The position numbers and the translations under genes are program-made. This document shows, one piece after another, positions 31,837-40,855 of a DNA stretch of 64,000 nucleotides (within the stretch, counting starts at the first letter, position 1; each line of letters begins with the position of its first letter). The notes under the pieces were generated by a model. That model was given only the letters and a program-made list of their open reading frames with translations, had not been told where the DNA came from and searched no databases. Source of the DNA: Chryseobacterium daecheongense (GTDB taxonomy: Bacteria > Bacteroidota > Bacteroidia > Flavobacteriales > Weeksellaceae). The stretch covers positions 3,844,001-3,908,000 of the forward strand of contig CP115858.1 in the NCBI GenBank assembly GCA_027920525.1. The letters run 5' to 3'.

Positions 31837-32271
31837 ATGGGAGTAGCAGATATGTTATTTAAACGCAAAAAAGAACTGGCAGAAAAAAATCTTAATGAGG
31901 GAAAAGCCTTCATGGAAGAAAATGCCAAAAAGGATGGTGTTGTAACGTTGCCAAGCGGATTGCAGTATGAGATCATTACAGAAGGTAATGGAGCTCAGCC
32001 TAAAGCAAAAGATACGGTAAAATGTCACTACCACGGAACCACAATCAAAGGAGAGGTTTTTGATAGCTCTGTAAAAAGAGGAACTCCGGCGTCATTTCCT
32101 TTGAACAGAGTAATATCCGGATGGACAGAAGCTCTTCAGCTAATGCCAGTAGGAAGTAAATGGAGATTATTCCTTCCTCCTAACCTGGCTTATGGTGAGG
32201 AACAGATCAGCAAAGAAATTGGCCCGAACAGTACCCTTATTTTTGAAGTTGAACTATTGGGAATTAAATAA
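31837..32271 (+). CDS. FKBP-type peptidyl-prolyl cis-trans isomerase
   Basis: This 144-residue protein has a helical N-terminal extension (about 1-33) before an FKBP domain. Family residues are visible in VKCHYHGTTIKGEVFDSS, VISGWTEALQLMPVGSKW and LFLPPNLAYGEEQ. It resembles the Mip/FkpA group but lacks a signal peptide, so it should act in the cytoplasm as a proline isomerase and chaperone. Confidence 0.92.
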   Translation: MGVADMLFKRKKELAEKNLNEGKAFMEENAKKDGVVTLPSGLQYEIITEGNGAQPKAKDTVKCHYHGTTIKGEVFDSSVKRGTPASFPLNRVISGWTEALQLMPVGSKWRLFLPPNLAYGEEQISKEIGPNSTLIFEVELLGIK

Positions 32272-32293
32272 TTTACTGATTAAATAAAGCTTA

Positions 32294-32324
32294 AAATTTA
32301 CCCGATTTCTGGGTAAATTTTTTT
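32294..32324 (+). terminator. Terminator after the FKBP gene
   Basis: AAATTTACCC and GGGTAAATTT form the stem over GATTTCT, and T residues follow. Confidence 0.8.
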
Positions 32325-32434
32325 ATTTACTTTAAATTCGTATTTTAGATTTTAAGTTGTTTAAATAGGTGATAGATTATTTTTAATAATGCATGCAATC
32401 TCCTTCAACAGCTGACTACACAAAAATAGATTGA

Positions 32435-33385
32435 ATGAAAAAGCTGCTTTACCTTTTTGCTATTTTTAGCTTAATAACTTCATGTGTTTCCAAAAAAAAT
32501 CAGGCCATAAAGCAGAATATTCTTACTTTAAAAGATAGCTACTGCAAAGCGCCGTTCCAATACAATTACAGCAAAAAGCTTCCTTCCTATAATTCTGACT
32601 CTATTCTGGCTGCGAACAAGGAGCTTAAAGGAATGTTTTCCGATCAGAGTATCCTTATCCTGAATGCTCTGGATAATCTGGACGAAGTGCATCAGATTAT
32701 GGAACTTAAAAAAGATACCTCACTAAGTGCTCAGGTTAAAGTTTTACAACTTAAAACTAAAATTAACAGTAAAATTACGATTGCACTCACAGAGCTGGAT
32801 GCTGTAGCGGCTGAATTTGATTGCGAAGGAGAGCGGGTGGCTCAGATTGGAAGTTATGTAGATAATCTCAATGCTTCCAGGAATAATAAACTTATTTTAT
32901 ATTCCATTGTGGCAGGAGCTGCGGCATCCATTGCGGGAGGAATTGTAAAAGATGAGGGATGGAGCAGTGCAATAGATATTGGTGGGGGTGCTTTGGGAGC
33001 CGGATTCGGATTGGCTACCCTGAACCCGAAGGGGAAGAAGGTAGAGTTTATCCATCAAAGAAATCTTCTCAGGGATATATGGAACGAAAGACTTGAATCT
33101 CCTAATTTTCCACCATTTATCTGGTACATGTATACCGAGAAGAAGTTTTCCAATAAAGAATCAAGTTCCATCATCCAGAGTATGAAACAGAGATGGCTTC
33201 ATTATCAGTTCGATGATGATAGGAAAGCTGCAGACAGTTCGGTTATTTTTAGTGACGGAGGATTTTATCGTGCTGATGACCTGCAAAACCGTGCAGCAAT
33301 GCTTAATCAGATGCAATCAGCAACAAGGACGATCAATCAGAACATCAACTATCTGCTTTTGGATTTGGATAAATTGGTACTTTAA
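32435..33385 (+). CDS. Hypothetical lipoprotein
   Basis: This 316-residue protein has a lipobox signal peptide (LYLFAIFSLITSC, lipidated Cys at about 17). The middle contains a Gly/Ala-rich hydrophobic stretch (SIVAGAAASIAGGIV) that could insert in a membrane. The rest is helical and charged. No domain is recognised. It precedes the Rrf2 gene by about 66 bases and has no shared terminator with it. Confidence 0.7.
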   Translation: MKKLLYLFAIFSLITSCVSKKNQAIKQNILTLKDSYCKAPFQYNYSKKLPSYNSDSILAANKELKGMFSDQSILILNALDNLDEVHQIMELKKDTSLSAQVKVLQLKTKINSKITIALTELDAVAAEFDCEGERVAQIGSYVDNLNASRNNKLILYSIVAGAAASIAGGIVKDEGWSSAIDIGGGALGAGFGLATLNPKGKKVEFIHQRNLLRDIWNERLESPNFPPFIWYMYTEKKFSNKESSSIIQSMKQRWLHYQFDDDRKAADSSVIFSDGGFYRADDLQNRAAMLNQMQSATRTINQNINYLLLDLDKLVL

Positions 33386-33397
33386 GAAAAATTTAAC

Positions 33398-33416
33398 TGT
33401 AATAAATTTTGTTACA
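33398..33416 (+). promoter_or_regulatory. Operator copy 1 (Rrf2 autoregulation)
   Basis: TGTAATAAATTTTGTTACA is a near-palindrome that overlaps the -33 TTG of the Rrf2 promoter. It is the exact reverse complement of the site at 33880-33898. Confidence 0.75.
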
Positions 33417-33438
33417 ATTAAAAAATGTTTTACCTTTG
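33409..33438 (+). promoter_or_regulatory. Promoter of the Rrf2 gene
   Basis: TTG at 33409-33411 and TACCTTTG at 33431-33438 with a 19-base spacer give a textbook Bacteroidota promoter. The start codon is therefore the ATG at 33452. Confidence 0.8.
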
Positions 33439-33451
33439 TCCTGTAATTAAA

Positions 33452-33862
33452 ATGAACAATACAAGATTTGCTACGGCAGTACATATTATGACCTTATTGG
33501 CAGATAGTCCGGAGGAGTGGTTAACTTCTGAGTGGATGGCTGGGAGTATCAATATTAATCCTGTTGTTGTTCGTAAGGAGTTAGGGGTTTTAAGAAACGC
33601 TGGTCTGGTTGCAAGCAGACAAGGTAAAGAAGGAGGAAGCCAGCTTTCAAGGAATGCGAGCGAAATCCGTATTTCTGATATCTACTCAGCAGTAAAAAAC
33701 ACTGAAGTTCTGGGTAAAAAAAATCTAAATCCTAATCCGGCTTGTAATGTTGGAAAAGAGATTAATAATCATTTAAACACATTATTCAGCGAAACAGAAA
33801 AGTTAGTGATTCAGTTTTTAGGGGATAAAACATTACAGGAGTTTTGTGATCAATTCAATTAA
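33452..33862 (+). CDS. Rrf2 family transcriptional regulator (YwnA-like)
   Basis: This 136-residue winged-helix protein begins MNNTRFATAVHIMTLLADSP and has the Rrf2 recognition region NINPVVVRKELGVLRNAGLV and wing GKEGGSQLS. An upstream start at 33425 is excluded by the promoter. It lacks the three-Cys cluster of FeS-binding members (only NPACN and EFCD are seen), so it is more like YwnA, which in Bacillus sits next to an NAD(P)-binding protein as here. Flanking copies of one operator indicate self-regulation. Confidence 0.88.
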   Translation: MNNTRFATAVHIMTLLADSPEEWLTSEWMAGSININPVVVRKELGVLRNAGLVASRQGKEGGSQLSRNASEIRISDIYSAVKNTEVLGKKNLNPNPACNVGKEINNHLNTLFSETEKLVIQFLGDKTLQEFCDQFN

Positions 33863-33879
33863 AATTTTTTACCCTTAAA

Positions 33880-33898
33880 TGTAACAAAATTTATTACA
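33880..33898 (+). promoter_or_regulatory. Operator copy 2, before the NAD(P)-binding gene
   Basis: TGTAACAAAATTTATTACA is the exact reverse complement of the site before the Rrf2 gene. It lies 22 bases upstream of the next start codon. Confidence 0.75.
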
Positions 33899-33920
33899 AT
33901 TTAATTTAAAAATAAACATT

Positions 33921-34574
33921 ATGAAAAAAGTAGCAGTAATTGGTGCAACAGGATTTGTAGGTTCACATGTAGTGAAAGAATTGGAAAACAGAGGTTATGA
34001 AGTAGAGGCGATCGTAAGAGATGCTTCTAAAGTAGAGCAAAATGACAAAGTAAAGGCTAAAAGTGTTGATGTAAACAATGTAGAACAGCTAGCCGAAAAT
34101 TTAAAGGGAATTGATGCTGTAATCAGTACTTATAACGCCGGATGGACAAATCCGAATCTATACAATGACTTTCTTACCGGTTCTGAAAACATTGAAAAAG
34201 CAGTTGAGAAATCAGGAGTAAAAAGACTTATAGTAGTAGGAGGTGCAGGAAGTCTTTATACACCGGATCATGTACAAATTGTAGACACGCCGGATTTTCC
34301 CGAAGCATATAAACCTGGAGCTACCGCTGCCAGAGATTATTTGAATAAGATCAAAGAAAATAATACGCTTGACTGGACCTTCTTTAGCCCTGCAATTGAA
34401 ATGAACCAGGCTAACGTAGGAACAAGAACAGGAAAATACAGAACTTCTTTAGAAACTCCGGTATTGAATGAAGAGGGAAGAAGTATTCTGTCAGTAGAAG
34501 ATGTAGCAGTTGTTCTGGTTGATGAATTGGAACAGAACAATCATATCCGTGAACGTTTTACAGCTGCTTACTAA
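33921..34574 (+). CDS. NAD(P)-binding epimerase-like (NmrA/YwnB type)
   Basis: This 217-residue Rossmann protein has the dinucleotide motif VIGATGFVGSHVVKEL. RLIVVGGAGSLYTPD and DWTFFSPAIEM follow, as in YwnB/YhfK-like atypical short-chain dehydrogenases. No Tyr-Lys catalytic pair is apparent. It is probably under control of the Rrf2 protein through the upstream operator and precedes an MBL-fold gene by 15 bases. The substrate is unknown. Confidence 0.85.
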   Translation: MKKVAVIGATGFVGSHVVKELENRGYEVEAIVRDASKVEQNDKVKAKSVDVNNVEQLAENLKGIDAVISTYNAGWTNPNLYNDFLTGSENIEKAVEKSGVKRLIVVGGAGSLYTPDHVQIVDTPDFPEAYKPGATAARDYLNKIKENNTLDWTFFSPAIEMNQANVGTRTGKYRTSLETPVLNEEGRSILSVEDVAVVLVDELEQNNHIRERFTAAY

Positions 34575-34589
34575 TCAAAACAACATTTT

Positions 34590-35765
34590 ATGATGCTGAG
34601 AAAAAAATTATTATCATTACTCGCTGTCTTAGTTTTTGTAGGGAGTGCATGGGCTGGAAACCTGAAAATAAAAGTATATAATCCGGGGGCAAAAGCTATT
34701 TTTCCGATTACCTCTACTCTTGTATACGGAGATAAAGATGCCATACTGATTGATGCACAATTCCAAAAACAATATGCGGAAGAGTTGGTAAAGGAAATAA
34801 AGGCGACAGGCAAAAATCTGAAAACCGTTTTTATTTCGCACAGCGACCCTGACTTTTATTTTGGGCTTGATGTTATTAAAAAAGCATTTCCTAACGTAAG
34901 GATCATTTCCACAGCGCAGACAGCTTACCTTATTTCGGCTTCTAAAGATGATAAGCTGGCAGTATGGAATCCTCAGTTGAAAGCGGATGCTCCCTCAGAG
35001 GTTTATGTTCCTCAGGCTGTAGACTCAATTCCCGATTTGGAAGGAAATAAAATTGAGATCAGACAGAACCCTGACGATCCTGCCCATAGTTTTCTGTGGA
35101 TTCCTTCGTTAAAAACAATTGTTGGAGGTATTTCCGTTTCTGTAGATTCTCATATCTGGATGGCAGATACTCAAAACAATGAAGCTATTGATAAATGGAT
35201 TGCACAGATTGACGCAATGAAGGCTTTGCAACCACAACAAGTTGTTCCGTCTCATTTTGCGAAACTAAATTTGTCTCCACAATCTCTGGACTTTGTTAAA
35301 AAGTATTTAGAAAACTATAAAAAAGCCGTTCATGAGAACAAAAGTTCAGATGCTGTAGTGAAATATATGGTGAATCAATATCCGGATCTTCCTGGAAAAG
35401 ATGAGTTGGGGATGGGCGTTAAGGTATTTTTAGGAGAGATGAACTGGGATCTGAAATCGCCATATCCGGCAATCGGAAGAAAGATTGAAGTGGATTTTGG
35501 AAAAGGAAAATTTGTATTGGATTATAAAGATAATAAAACGATGTCTTTTAGTGGTACAGAAGCTTTTAAAGGTATTTCAGATACTGTTGAGTATACGGCA
35601 ACTGAGATTGCAAAAAATATATTCATGGTGTATTGGCATGAACCTAAAACCGGTGAAAATGTTACCCATATTCAGGATTATAATAAAAACATAATTTATA
35701 CGAATATTGCTGGAAAAAACGGATCGTTCGATCATTTTAAAGTACCGTTTAAAATCTTGAAATAA
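34590..35765 (+). CDS. Secreted MBL-fold metallo-hydrolase
   Basis: This 391-residue protein has a Sec signal (MLRKKLLSLLAVLVFVGSAWAG). The MBL-fold active-site block is ISHSDPDFYFGLDV, where the first His is replaced by Ser and the last by Tyr in HxHxDH terms, so metal binding is altered. A C-terminal domain of about 110 residues (ISDTVEYTATEIAKN onwards) resembles a lipocalin or MoaF-like fold. It is the second gene of the Rrf2-controlled pair and probably acts in the periplasm. Confidence 0.8.
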   Translation: MMLRKKLLSLLAVLVFVGSAWAGNLKIKVYNPGAKAIFPITSTLVYGDKDAILIDAQFQKQYAEELVKEIKATGKNLKTVFISHSDPDFYFGLDVIKKAFPNVRIISTAQTAYLISASKDDKLAVWNPQLKADAPSEVYVPQAVDSIPDLEGNKIEIRQNPDDPAHSFLWIPSLKTIVGGISVSVDSHIWMADTQNNEAIDKWIAQIDAMKALQPQQVVPSHFAKLNLSPQSLDFVKKYLENYKKAVHENKSSDAVVKYMVNQYPDLPGKDELGMGVKVFLGEMNWDLKSPYPAIGRKIEVDFGKGKFVLDYKDNKTMSFSGTEAFKGISDTVEYTATEIAKNIFMVYWHEPKTGENVTHIQDYNKNIIYTNIAGKNGSFDHFKVPFKILK

Positions 35766-35780
35766 AATAATAGGTAAAAA

Positions 35781-35812
35781 CTCGGCTGCCGTCAGGCAGC
35801 CGAGTTTTTTTA
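35781..35812 (+). terminator. Strong terminator after the MBL-fold gene
   Basis: CTCGGCTGCC and GGCAGCCGAG pair perfectly over GTCA, and eight T residues follow. Confidence 0.92.
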
Positions 35813-35982
35813 ATCCAATAATTCATTTAGGTATTTGAATTAAATGACATAACGTAGCCGGCAACCTTAGCGGATTCTTGATTGATTATAATTAAAACGA
35901 TAGAATCTTTGTGTGTAAAACTCTCTAAGATATAACGGATTACACAGTCTCTTTTTCAAGTATAAATTTCTAATAAAATAAC

Positions 35983-36014
35983 AAAAACGGCTGTCAAAAG
36001 ACAGCCGTTTTTAT
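35983..36014 (-). terminator. Terminator after the M23 peptidase gene
   Basis: AAAACGGCTGTC and GACAGCCGTTTT pair perfectly over AAAA. It lies directly after the minus-strand stop. Confidence 0.85.
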
Positions 36015-36015
36015 A

Positions 36016-37050
36016 TTATAAATTCATAAATAATTTCGGATTCACCGGAGTATTGTTTTTGTGCACTTCATAATGAAGATGAGGACCTGTGGAACGTCCT
36101 GAATTTCCGGATTTGGCAATCACCTGACCTACTTTTACCTTATCGTTTACTTTTGCGATCAATTCGGATAAATGGCCGTATAAAGTTGCCAAGCCATTTC
36201 CATGGGAAACAATTACGCAATTCCCATAACCTCCCTTCTGTCCTGAGAAAATAATGGTTCCGGCTGCGGCTGCTCTTACATCAGAACCATAAGCAACAGC
36301 AATGTCCAGACCTTTATGAAATTGCATCTGATCTGCTTCGGCAGGTGGATTATTTTTTTCTGTTGGTGCTGTTTTGGAAGATGACGGATTGGCGGCTAAG
36401 GTTTTTGTAGAGGTTGATGCAGCGGATGGAGTAGCAGCATTGGTTGCTTTTGGAGTAACCATTACTTTTACCTCTCTTTTATTTCCGTAACTGTCTGTCA
36501 ATTCAATGATCTTTTCAACAGGTTCGGCTTTCACTTCCAGTTTTGGAGCTGCGGCAACTGCTGGTTTAGAATCTGCAACCGCACTTGTCCTTACGGAAGC
36601 ATAGACGGTCTTAAATGGAATAGGATTTTTTCTGACTCCAAAATTGGAGGAAATATATCCGTCAGTTGGCATTCCCAATGGAACCTGCATCAGTTTTTTT
36701 TGTAAATCCATTAAATATTGACTGTAACGGTTGGCTTGTTTGGCCAGATAGACAGAGTTTGAAATACTGTCTTTACTCAGAAACATCAGCTTTTCACTCG
36801 GGAGATCTTTAGACTTCAGGAATGAGTTAAGCTGTGCTACGGTTTGATCTACTAAAGTAAGATCTGTTTTCATTTTTAAGTAATCTACACTGTCTTTTTC
36901 AGTGTTTATTTTCACAAGGTTTACTTCGTATGTTTTATCATCCTTTTCGGAAGATAACTTAGCTATAAAGATGCCTTGAGCAAAAACTACCAGTAAAAGT
37001 CCTCCCAGGAGTATATTTACCTTCTTTTTGCTGCTTAGAAATTTATTCAT
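36016..37050 (-). CDS. M23 family metallopeptidase
   Basis: This 344-residue protein has an N-terminal membrane anchor (about 11-29), a coiled coil (about 40-120), an Ala/Pro/Thr-rich linker and a C-terminal LytM domain. The zinc ligands are visible in FHKGLDIAVAYG and TGPHLHYEVHKN, with NGLATLYGHLS between. M23 enzymes cut peptide bridges in peptidoglycan. The full HxxxD/HxH set suggests it is active. It has its own promoter (TAAATTTG at 37093-37086, minus). Confidence 0.9.
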   Translation of the reverse strand: MNKFLSSKKKVNILLGGLLLVVFAQGIFIAKLSSEKDDKTYEVNLVKINTEKDSVDYLKMKTDLTLVDQTVAQLNSFLKSKDLPSEKLMFLSKDSISNSVYLAKQANRYSQYLMDLQKKLMQVPLGMPTDGYISSNFGVRKNPIPFKTVYASVRTSAVADSKPAVAAAPKLEVKAEPVEKIIELTDSYGNKREVKVMVTPKATNAATPSAASTSTKTLAANPSSSKTAPTEKNNPPAEADQMQFHKGLDIAVAYGSDVRAAAAGTIIFSGQKGGYGNCVIVSHGNGLATLYGHLSELIAKVNDKVKVGQVIAKSGNSGRSTGPHLHYEVHKNNTPVNPKLFMNL

Positions 37051-37085
37051 ATTTCTTCAGTTAGTATTAAAACAGTATTAGCCTG

Positions 37086-37093
37086 CAAATTTA
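37086..37093 (-). promoter_or_regulatory. -7 box of the M23 peptidase gene
   Basis: The minus strand reads TAAATTTG, an exact consensus match. Confidence 0.5.
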
Positions 37094-37246
37094 ATTAAAA
37101 AACAGTTTTATGAATTATTTTTAATTAAAATTTACTTATTTCTGTATTTAACGTGGATTTAAAGGTTTAATTGTGTGAAAGTGTTAATGTTTTCAAAAAA
37201 TTAGGTTTTATCACGCTCCGAAAGAGTTCTTAATTTTTTGTTTTAA

Positions 37247-37254
37247 TATCTTTG
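37247..37254 (+). promoter_or_regulatory. -7 box of gpsA
   Basis: TATCTTTG, exact consensus, 17 bases before the ATG. Confidence 0.6.
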
Positions 37255-37271
37255 CAGTTCACATTTCAATT

Positions 37272-38312
37272 ATGGCGAAAAAGAAAACTATTTCAGAATC
37301 TTCAAATCCGAAAAAGAATAAAAGTGAAGTTTCCGTAGGAGTGGTAGGAAGTGGAAGTTTTGCAACTGCGATTGTAAAAATGCTTGTTGAAAACTGTAAA
37401 GTAGTACATTGGTGTGTACGAAGTGAATTTGTAAAAGGAGCTATTGAGCTTCGCGGGCACAATCCTACTTATTTAACTGCAGTTAACTTTAATCTTAAAA
37501 ATTTAAAACTGACAACTGATATCAATGAGCTTGTTACAGCCTGTGATATTATTGTACTGGCAACTCCTTCTATTTATCTTTCAGATACATTGGATAAGAT
37601 GACCTGCGATTATAAAGATAAAATTTTTGTTTCTGCAATTAAAGGGATTATTCCTAAAGTAAACGATGTGGTTGCTCATTATCTGAGAGATGAATTTCAG
37701 ATCGGATTCCGGAATCAGGCGGTAATTGCCGGACCTTGTCATGCTGAAGAAGTAGCGATGGAACGTCTTTCTTATCTTACCGTAGCCACTGTAGAGGATG
37801 AAGTTTCCGAAAAACTGTTGAATATCTTTAATTCCGATTTTATAAAAGTCCACTCAAGTAAAGATATCTTAGGAAACGAATACAGTGCAATCCTTAAAAA
37901 TATTTTCGCCATTGGTGCAGGAATAGCAAGTGGCTTGGGTTATGGAGACAACTTCACGGCCGTATTTGTGTCGAATGCGATCAGAGAAATGGAAACATTC
38001 CTTGAAGCCATATATGAGGCACCGAGAGATGTTAATGAAAGTGCCTATCTGGGAGACTTATTGGTGACGGCCTATTCATTGTTTTCCAGAAACAGAAGTT
38101 TAGGGAATCTGATAGGAAAAGGATACACTGTAAAATCTGCTATCCAGTCCATGAACATGGTAGCAGAAGGATACTACGCTGCTAACTCTATTTATAAAAC
38201 GGCTAAACAAAAAAATCTGAAACTTCCGATTGTTGATACCATTTATGGAATTCTGTATGAAGGTAAAAATGCAGAAAAACAGTTTAAAAAGCTGACCGCA
38301 AAATTGAACTAA
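37272..38312 (+). CDS. gpsA: NAD(P)H-dependent glycerol-3-phosphate dehydrogenase
   Basis: This 346-residue enzyme shows the Rossmann motif GVVGSGSFATAIVKML, then IVLATPS, the catalytic Lys region VSAIKGIIP, and EYSAILKNIFAIGAGIASGLGYGDN. It reduces dihydroxyacetone phosphate to sn-glycerol-3-phosphate for phospholipid synthesis. A Lys/Ser-rich tail of about 20 residues precedes the usual start, so the start could be slightly downstream. Confidence 0.93.
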   Translation: MAKKKTISESSNPKKNKSEVSVGVVGSGSFATAIVKMLVENCKVVHWCVRSEFVKGAIELRGHNPTYLTAVNFNLKNLKLTTDINELVTACDIIVLATPSIYLSDTLDKMTCDYKDKIFVSAIKGIIPKVNDVVAHYLRDEFQIGFRNQAVIAGPCHAEEVAMERLSYLTVATVEDEVSEKLLNIFNSDFIKVHSSKDILGNEYSAILKNIFAIGAGIASGLGYGDNFTAVFVSNAIREMETFLEAIYEAPRDVNESAYLGDLLVTAYSLFSRNRSLGNLIGKGYTVKSAIQSMNMVAEGYYAANSIYKTAKQKNLKLPIVDTIYGILYEGKNAEKQFKKLTAKLN

Positions 38313-38342
38313 AACGACTTGAAAGTTACAGGACAGAATATA

Positions 38343-38370
38343 AACATCAGCAATTTGCTGATGTTTTTTT
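38343..38370 (+). terminator. Terminator after gpsA
   Basis: AACATCAGC pairs with GCTGATGTT over AATTT and a T-run follows. Confidence 0.85.
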
Positions 38371-38542
38371 ATTGGAGACTATTTTTATCGGGGCACAGAT
38401 CTTTGATCCAGTCCAGTGTTTATAAAAACGGAATGCAATCTGTCTTGTATCTGAAATGTATTGGTAAATAGTAAGGACTTGTTCTATTCCGAACTTACCA
38501 TATGATAATATTTCAAGAGATTACATTTTGTAAATTAGATAC

Positions 38543-39565
38543 ATGAAAAAGATAGGATTTTTATCGTTTGGACATTGGGGAAATCATCCTTCATATGATA
38601 CCAAAACAGCAGGTGACACTCTGTTGCAATCCATAGATCTGGCTGTAGCTGCAGAAGAAATTGGGATTGACGGAGCGTACTTTCGAGTACATCATTTCGC
38701 TAACCAGTTGGCGTCGCCGTTTCCTTTGTTAGCGGCTATTGGTGCCAAAACCAAAAAAATTGAAATCGGAACGGGTGTCATCGATATGCGGTATGAAAAC
38801 CCATTGTATATGGTAGAAGATGCCGGCGCAGCAGATTTGATTTCTGGAGGCCGGTTACAATTAGGCATCAGTAGAGGTTCGCCAGAACAGGTCATTGATG
38901 GTTGGCGATACTTCGGATATGATTTGGAAGATGGACAATCAGATGTCGATATGGGACGTCGTAAAGGTTTGGAGTTTTTTGATTTGTTGAGAGGAGAAGG
39001 GTTTGCTCAACCTAACCCTAATCCGATGTTTCCTAATCCTCCAGGATTATTGCGGATAGAACCCCATTCTGAAGGATTACGTGATCGCATTTGGTGGGGC
39101 TCTGCTTCGGATGCCACTGCAGTTTGGGCGGGAGAAACCGGTATGAATCTGCAAAGCTCTACTTTGAAGTTTGATGAAAGTGGAAAACCTTTTCACATTC
39201 AGCAGGCTGAACAAATTCGTTTGTATAGAGAGGCTTATAAAAAAGCAGGACATACACGGACCCCGAGAGTTTCTGTGAGCCGGTCTATTTTCGCAATCGT
39301 CAACGATCAGGATAGATATTATTTCGGGCATGAAGCCGACAGAACAGATAAAATAGGTGTTTTAGAGGGGAACCAACGTGCTATTTTCGGAAGAAGTTAT
39401 GCTGCTGAACCGGAACAGCTCATTAAGGAGTTGGCTCAGGATGAAGCCATTCAGGAAGCAGATACTTTATTATTGACAATTCCCAATACATTGGGTGTGG
39501 ATTACAATGTACATGTACTTGAATCCATTTTGAAATATGTGGCTCCTGAATTGGGCTGGCGTTAA
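38543..39565 (+). CDS. LLM class flavin-dependent oxidoreductase
   Basis: This 340-residue luciferase-like TIM barrel starts with the family's GFLSFGHWGNHP. EIGIDGAYFRVHHF, IGTGVIDMRYENP and LQLGISRGSPEQ are typical of LLM enzymes that use FMNH2 or F420. It is followed by an FAD monooxygenase-like gene after 9 bases. The pair would suit co-operation of a reduced-flavin oxidase with a reductase-like partner, but no substrate is evident. Confidence 0.88.
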   Translation: MKKIGFLSFGHWGNHPSYDTKTAGDTLLQSIDLAVAAEEIGIDGAYFRVHHFANQLASPFPLLAAIGAKTKKIEIGTGVIDMRYENPLYMVEDAGAADLISGGRLQLGISRGSPEQVIDGWRYFGYDLEDGQSDVDMGRRKGLEFFDLLRGEGFAQPNPNPMFPNPPGLLRIEPHSEGLRDRIWWGSASDATAVWAGETGMNLQSSTLKFDESGKPFHIQQAEQIRLYREAYKKAGHTRTPRVSVSRSIFAIVNDQDRYYFGHEADRTDKIGVLEGNQRAIFGRSYAAEPEQLIKELAQDEAIQEADTLLLTIPNTLGVDYNVHVLESILKYVAPELGWR

Positions 39566-39574
39566 AAATCTGAA

Positions 39575-40663
39575 ATGGCGGGAAAAATTTGGTATAAAAC
39601 AAAAATTGCAGTTATTGGAGCCGGGCAAGCCGGACTTTCTACAGCATATCACCTCAAAAAAATGGGACTGGAAATCGGTCGGGATTTTATTATTTTAGAT
39701 GCTGCACCTTCAGCTGGAGGTGCATGGCAATCCCGTTGGGACTCCCTGACCTTGAGTACAGTAAACCGCATTCATGATCTGCCGGGAATGTCATTTGAAG
39801 AAACTATTCAGGGAGATGAAAAGGAAGTCCGTGCTAATATTGCCGTTCCGCATTATTATGATTTGTATGAGAAAGAGTTTGGATTACAGGTCTATCGGCC
39901 CGTAAAGGTTGAAAAAGTGAGCCTGAACGGAGAACGGTTTTACATTGATACATCGTCTGTTTCCTTTTCTGCATTAGGCATCATTAATGCTACGGGAACC
40001 TGGGAAAATCCATACATCCCGGAATATCCGGGTGCTAAGCTTTTTAAGGGCGAACAGCTGCATACTCGGAATTTTAAAAATGCTGAATACTTCAGGGGAA
40101 AACACGTGATCATTGTCGGAGGTGGTATTTCTGCAATTCAATTGCTGGATCAGATTTCAAAAGTAACCACCACTACATGGGTTACACGAAGGCCTCCGGA
40201 GTTTCGTGAAGGACCGTTTGATGATATGGCCGGGAGTTTAGCCGTTGCGATGGTTGATAAAAGAGTGAGAAGCGGATTATTGCCAACATCTGTTGTTTCG
40301 GTAACGGGATTACCAGTTACTGATGAAATTAAAAATATGGAAAAAAGAGGTGTTCTCAAACGGTTTCCTATGTTCAGTGAGATTACGGAAGAAGGTGTTA
40401 AATGGGAAGACGGAAGACAGGAAAAAGCTGATGTCATTCTTTGGAATACGGGTTTCCGCTGGTCTCTGTCTCATTTAGATGCTGTTTTGCCTAAGGAAGA
40501 AGGTGGAGGTATCATCATGTCCGGCAGACTTGCCACTGAAGTTTCAAAAGAGCCGAGAATTCATTTGGTGGGTTATGGGCCTTCAGCTTCCACTATCGGA
40601 GCAAACAGAGCTGGAAGTGCTGCGGCAAGGGAATTGGTTAAGACTCTGGGAATTGAGAAGTAA
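39575..40663 (+). CDS. FAD-dependent monooxygenase-like protein
   Basis: This 362-residue protein has an FAD motif (IAVIGAGQAGLSTAYHL) and a second dinucleotide motif for NAD(P) (VIIVGGGISAIQLL). Between them lies the NATGTWENPYIPEYPG block of the flavin-containing monooxygenase/CzcO group. It is co-transcribed with the LLM enzyme upstream. The oxygenation substrate is unknown. Confidence 0.87.
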   Translation: MAGKIWYKTKIAVIGAGQAGLSTAYHLKKMGLEIGRDFIILDAAPSAGGAWQSRWDSLTLSTVNRIHDLPGMSFEETIQGDEKEVRANIAVPHYYDLYEKEFGLQVYRPVKVEKVSLNGERFYIDTSSVSFSALGIINATGTWENPYIPEYPGAKLFKGEQLHTRNFKNAEYFRGKHVIIVGGGISAIQLLDQISKVTTTTWVTRRPPEFREGPFDDMAGSLAVAMVDKRVRSGLLPTSVVSVTGLPVTDEIKNMEKRGVLKRFPMFSEITEEGVKWEDGRQEKADVILWNTGFRWSLSHLDAVLPKEEGGGIIMSGRLATEVSKEPRIHLVGYGPSASTIGANRAGSAAARELVKTLGIEK

Positions 40664-40855
40664 ATTGATGTCTAATTAGAAGCATTTAGTATTCATCAAT
40701 CCATAACCTGAATGGTGTACAAAATTTAACCTAAAATTTTGTAATTTTTCTAGTGCAGATACAGGTTAGATATTCTTAATAACTTTTGTGTTAAAATCCT
40801 TAAACGCAATCTTCTTTTTAAAACTTTTCACGAAATTAGTAGTAAATTTTATGTT

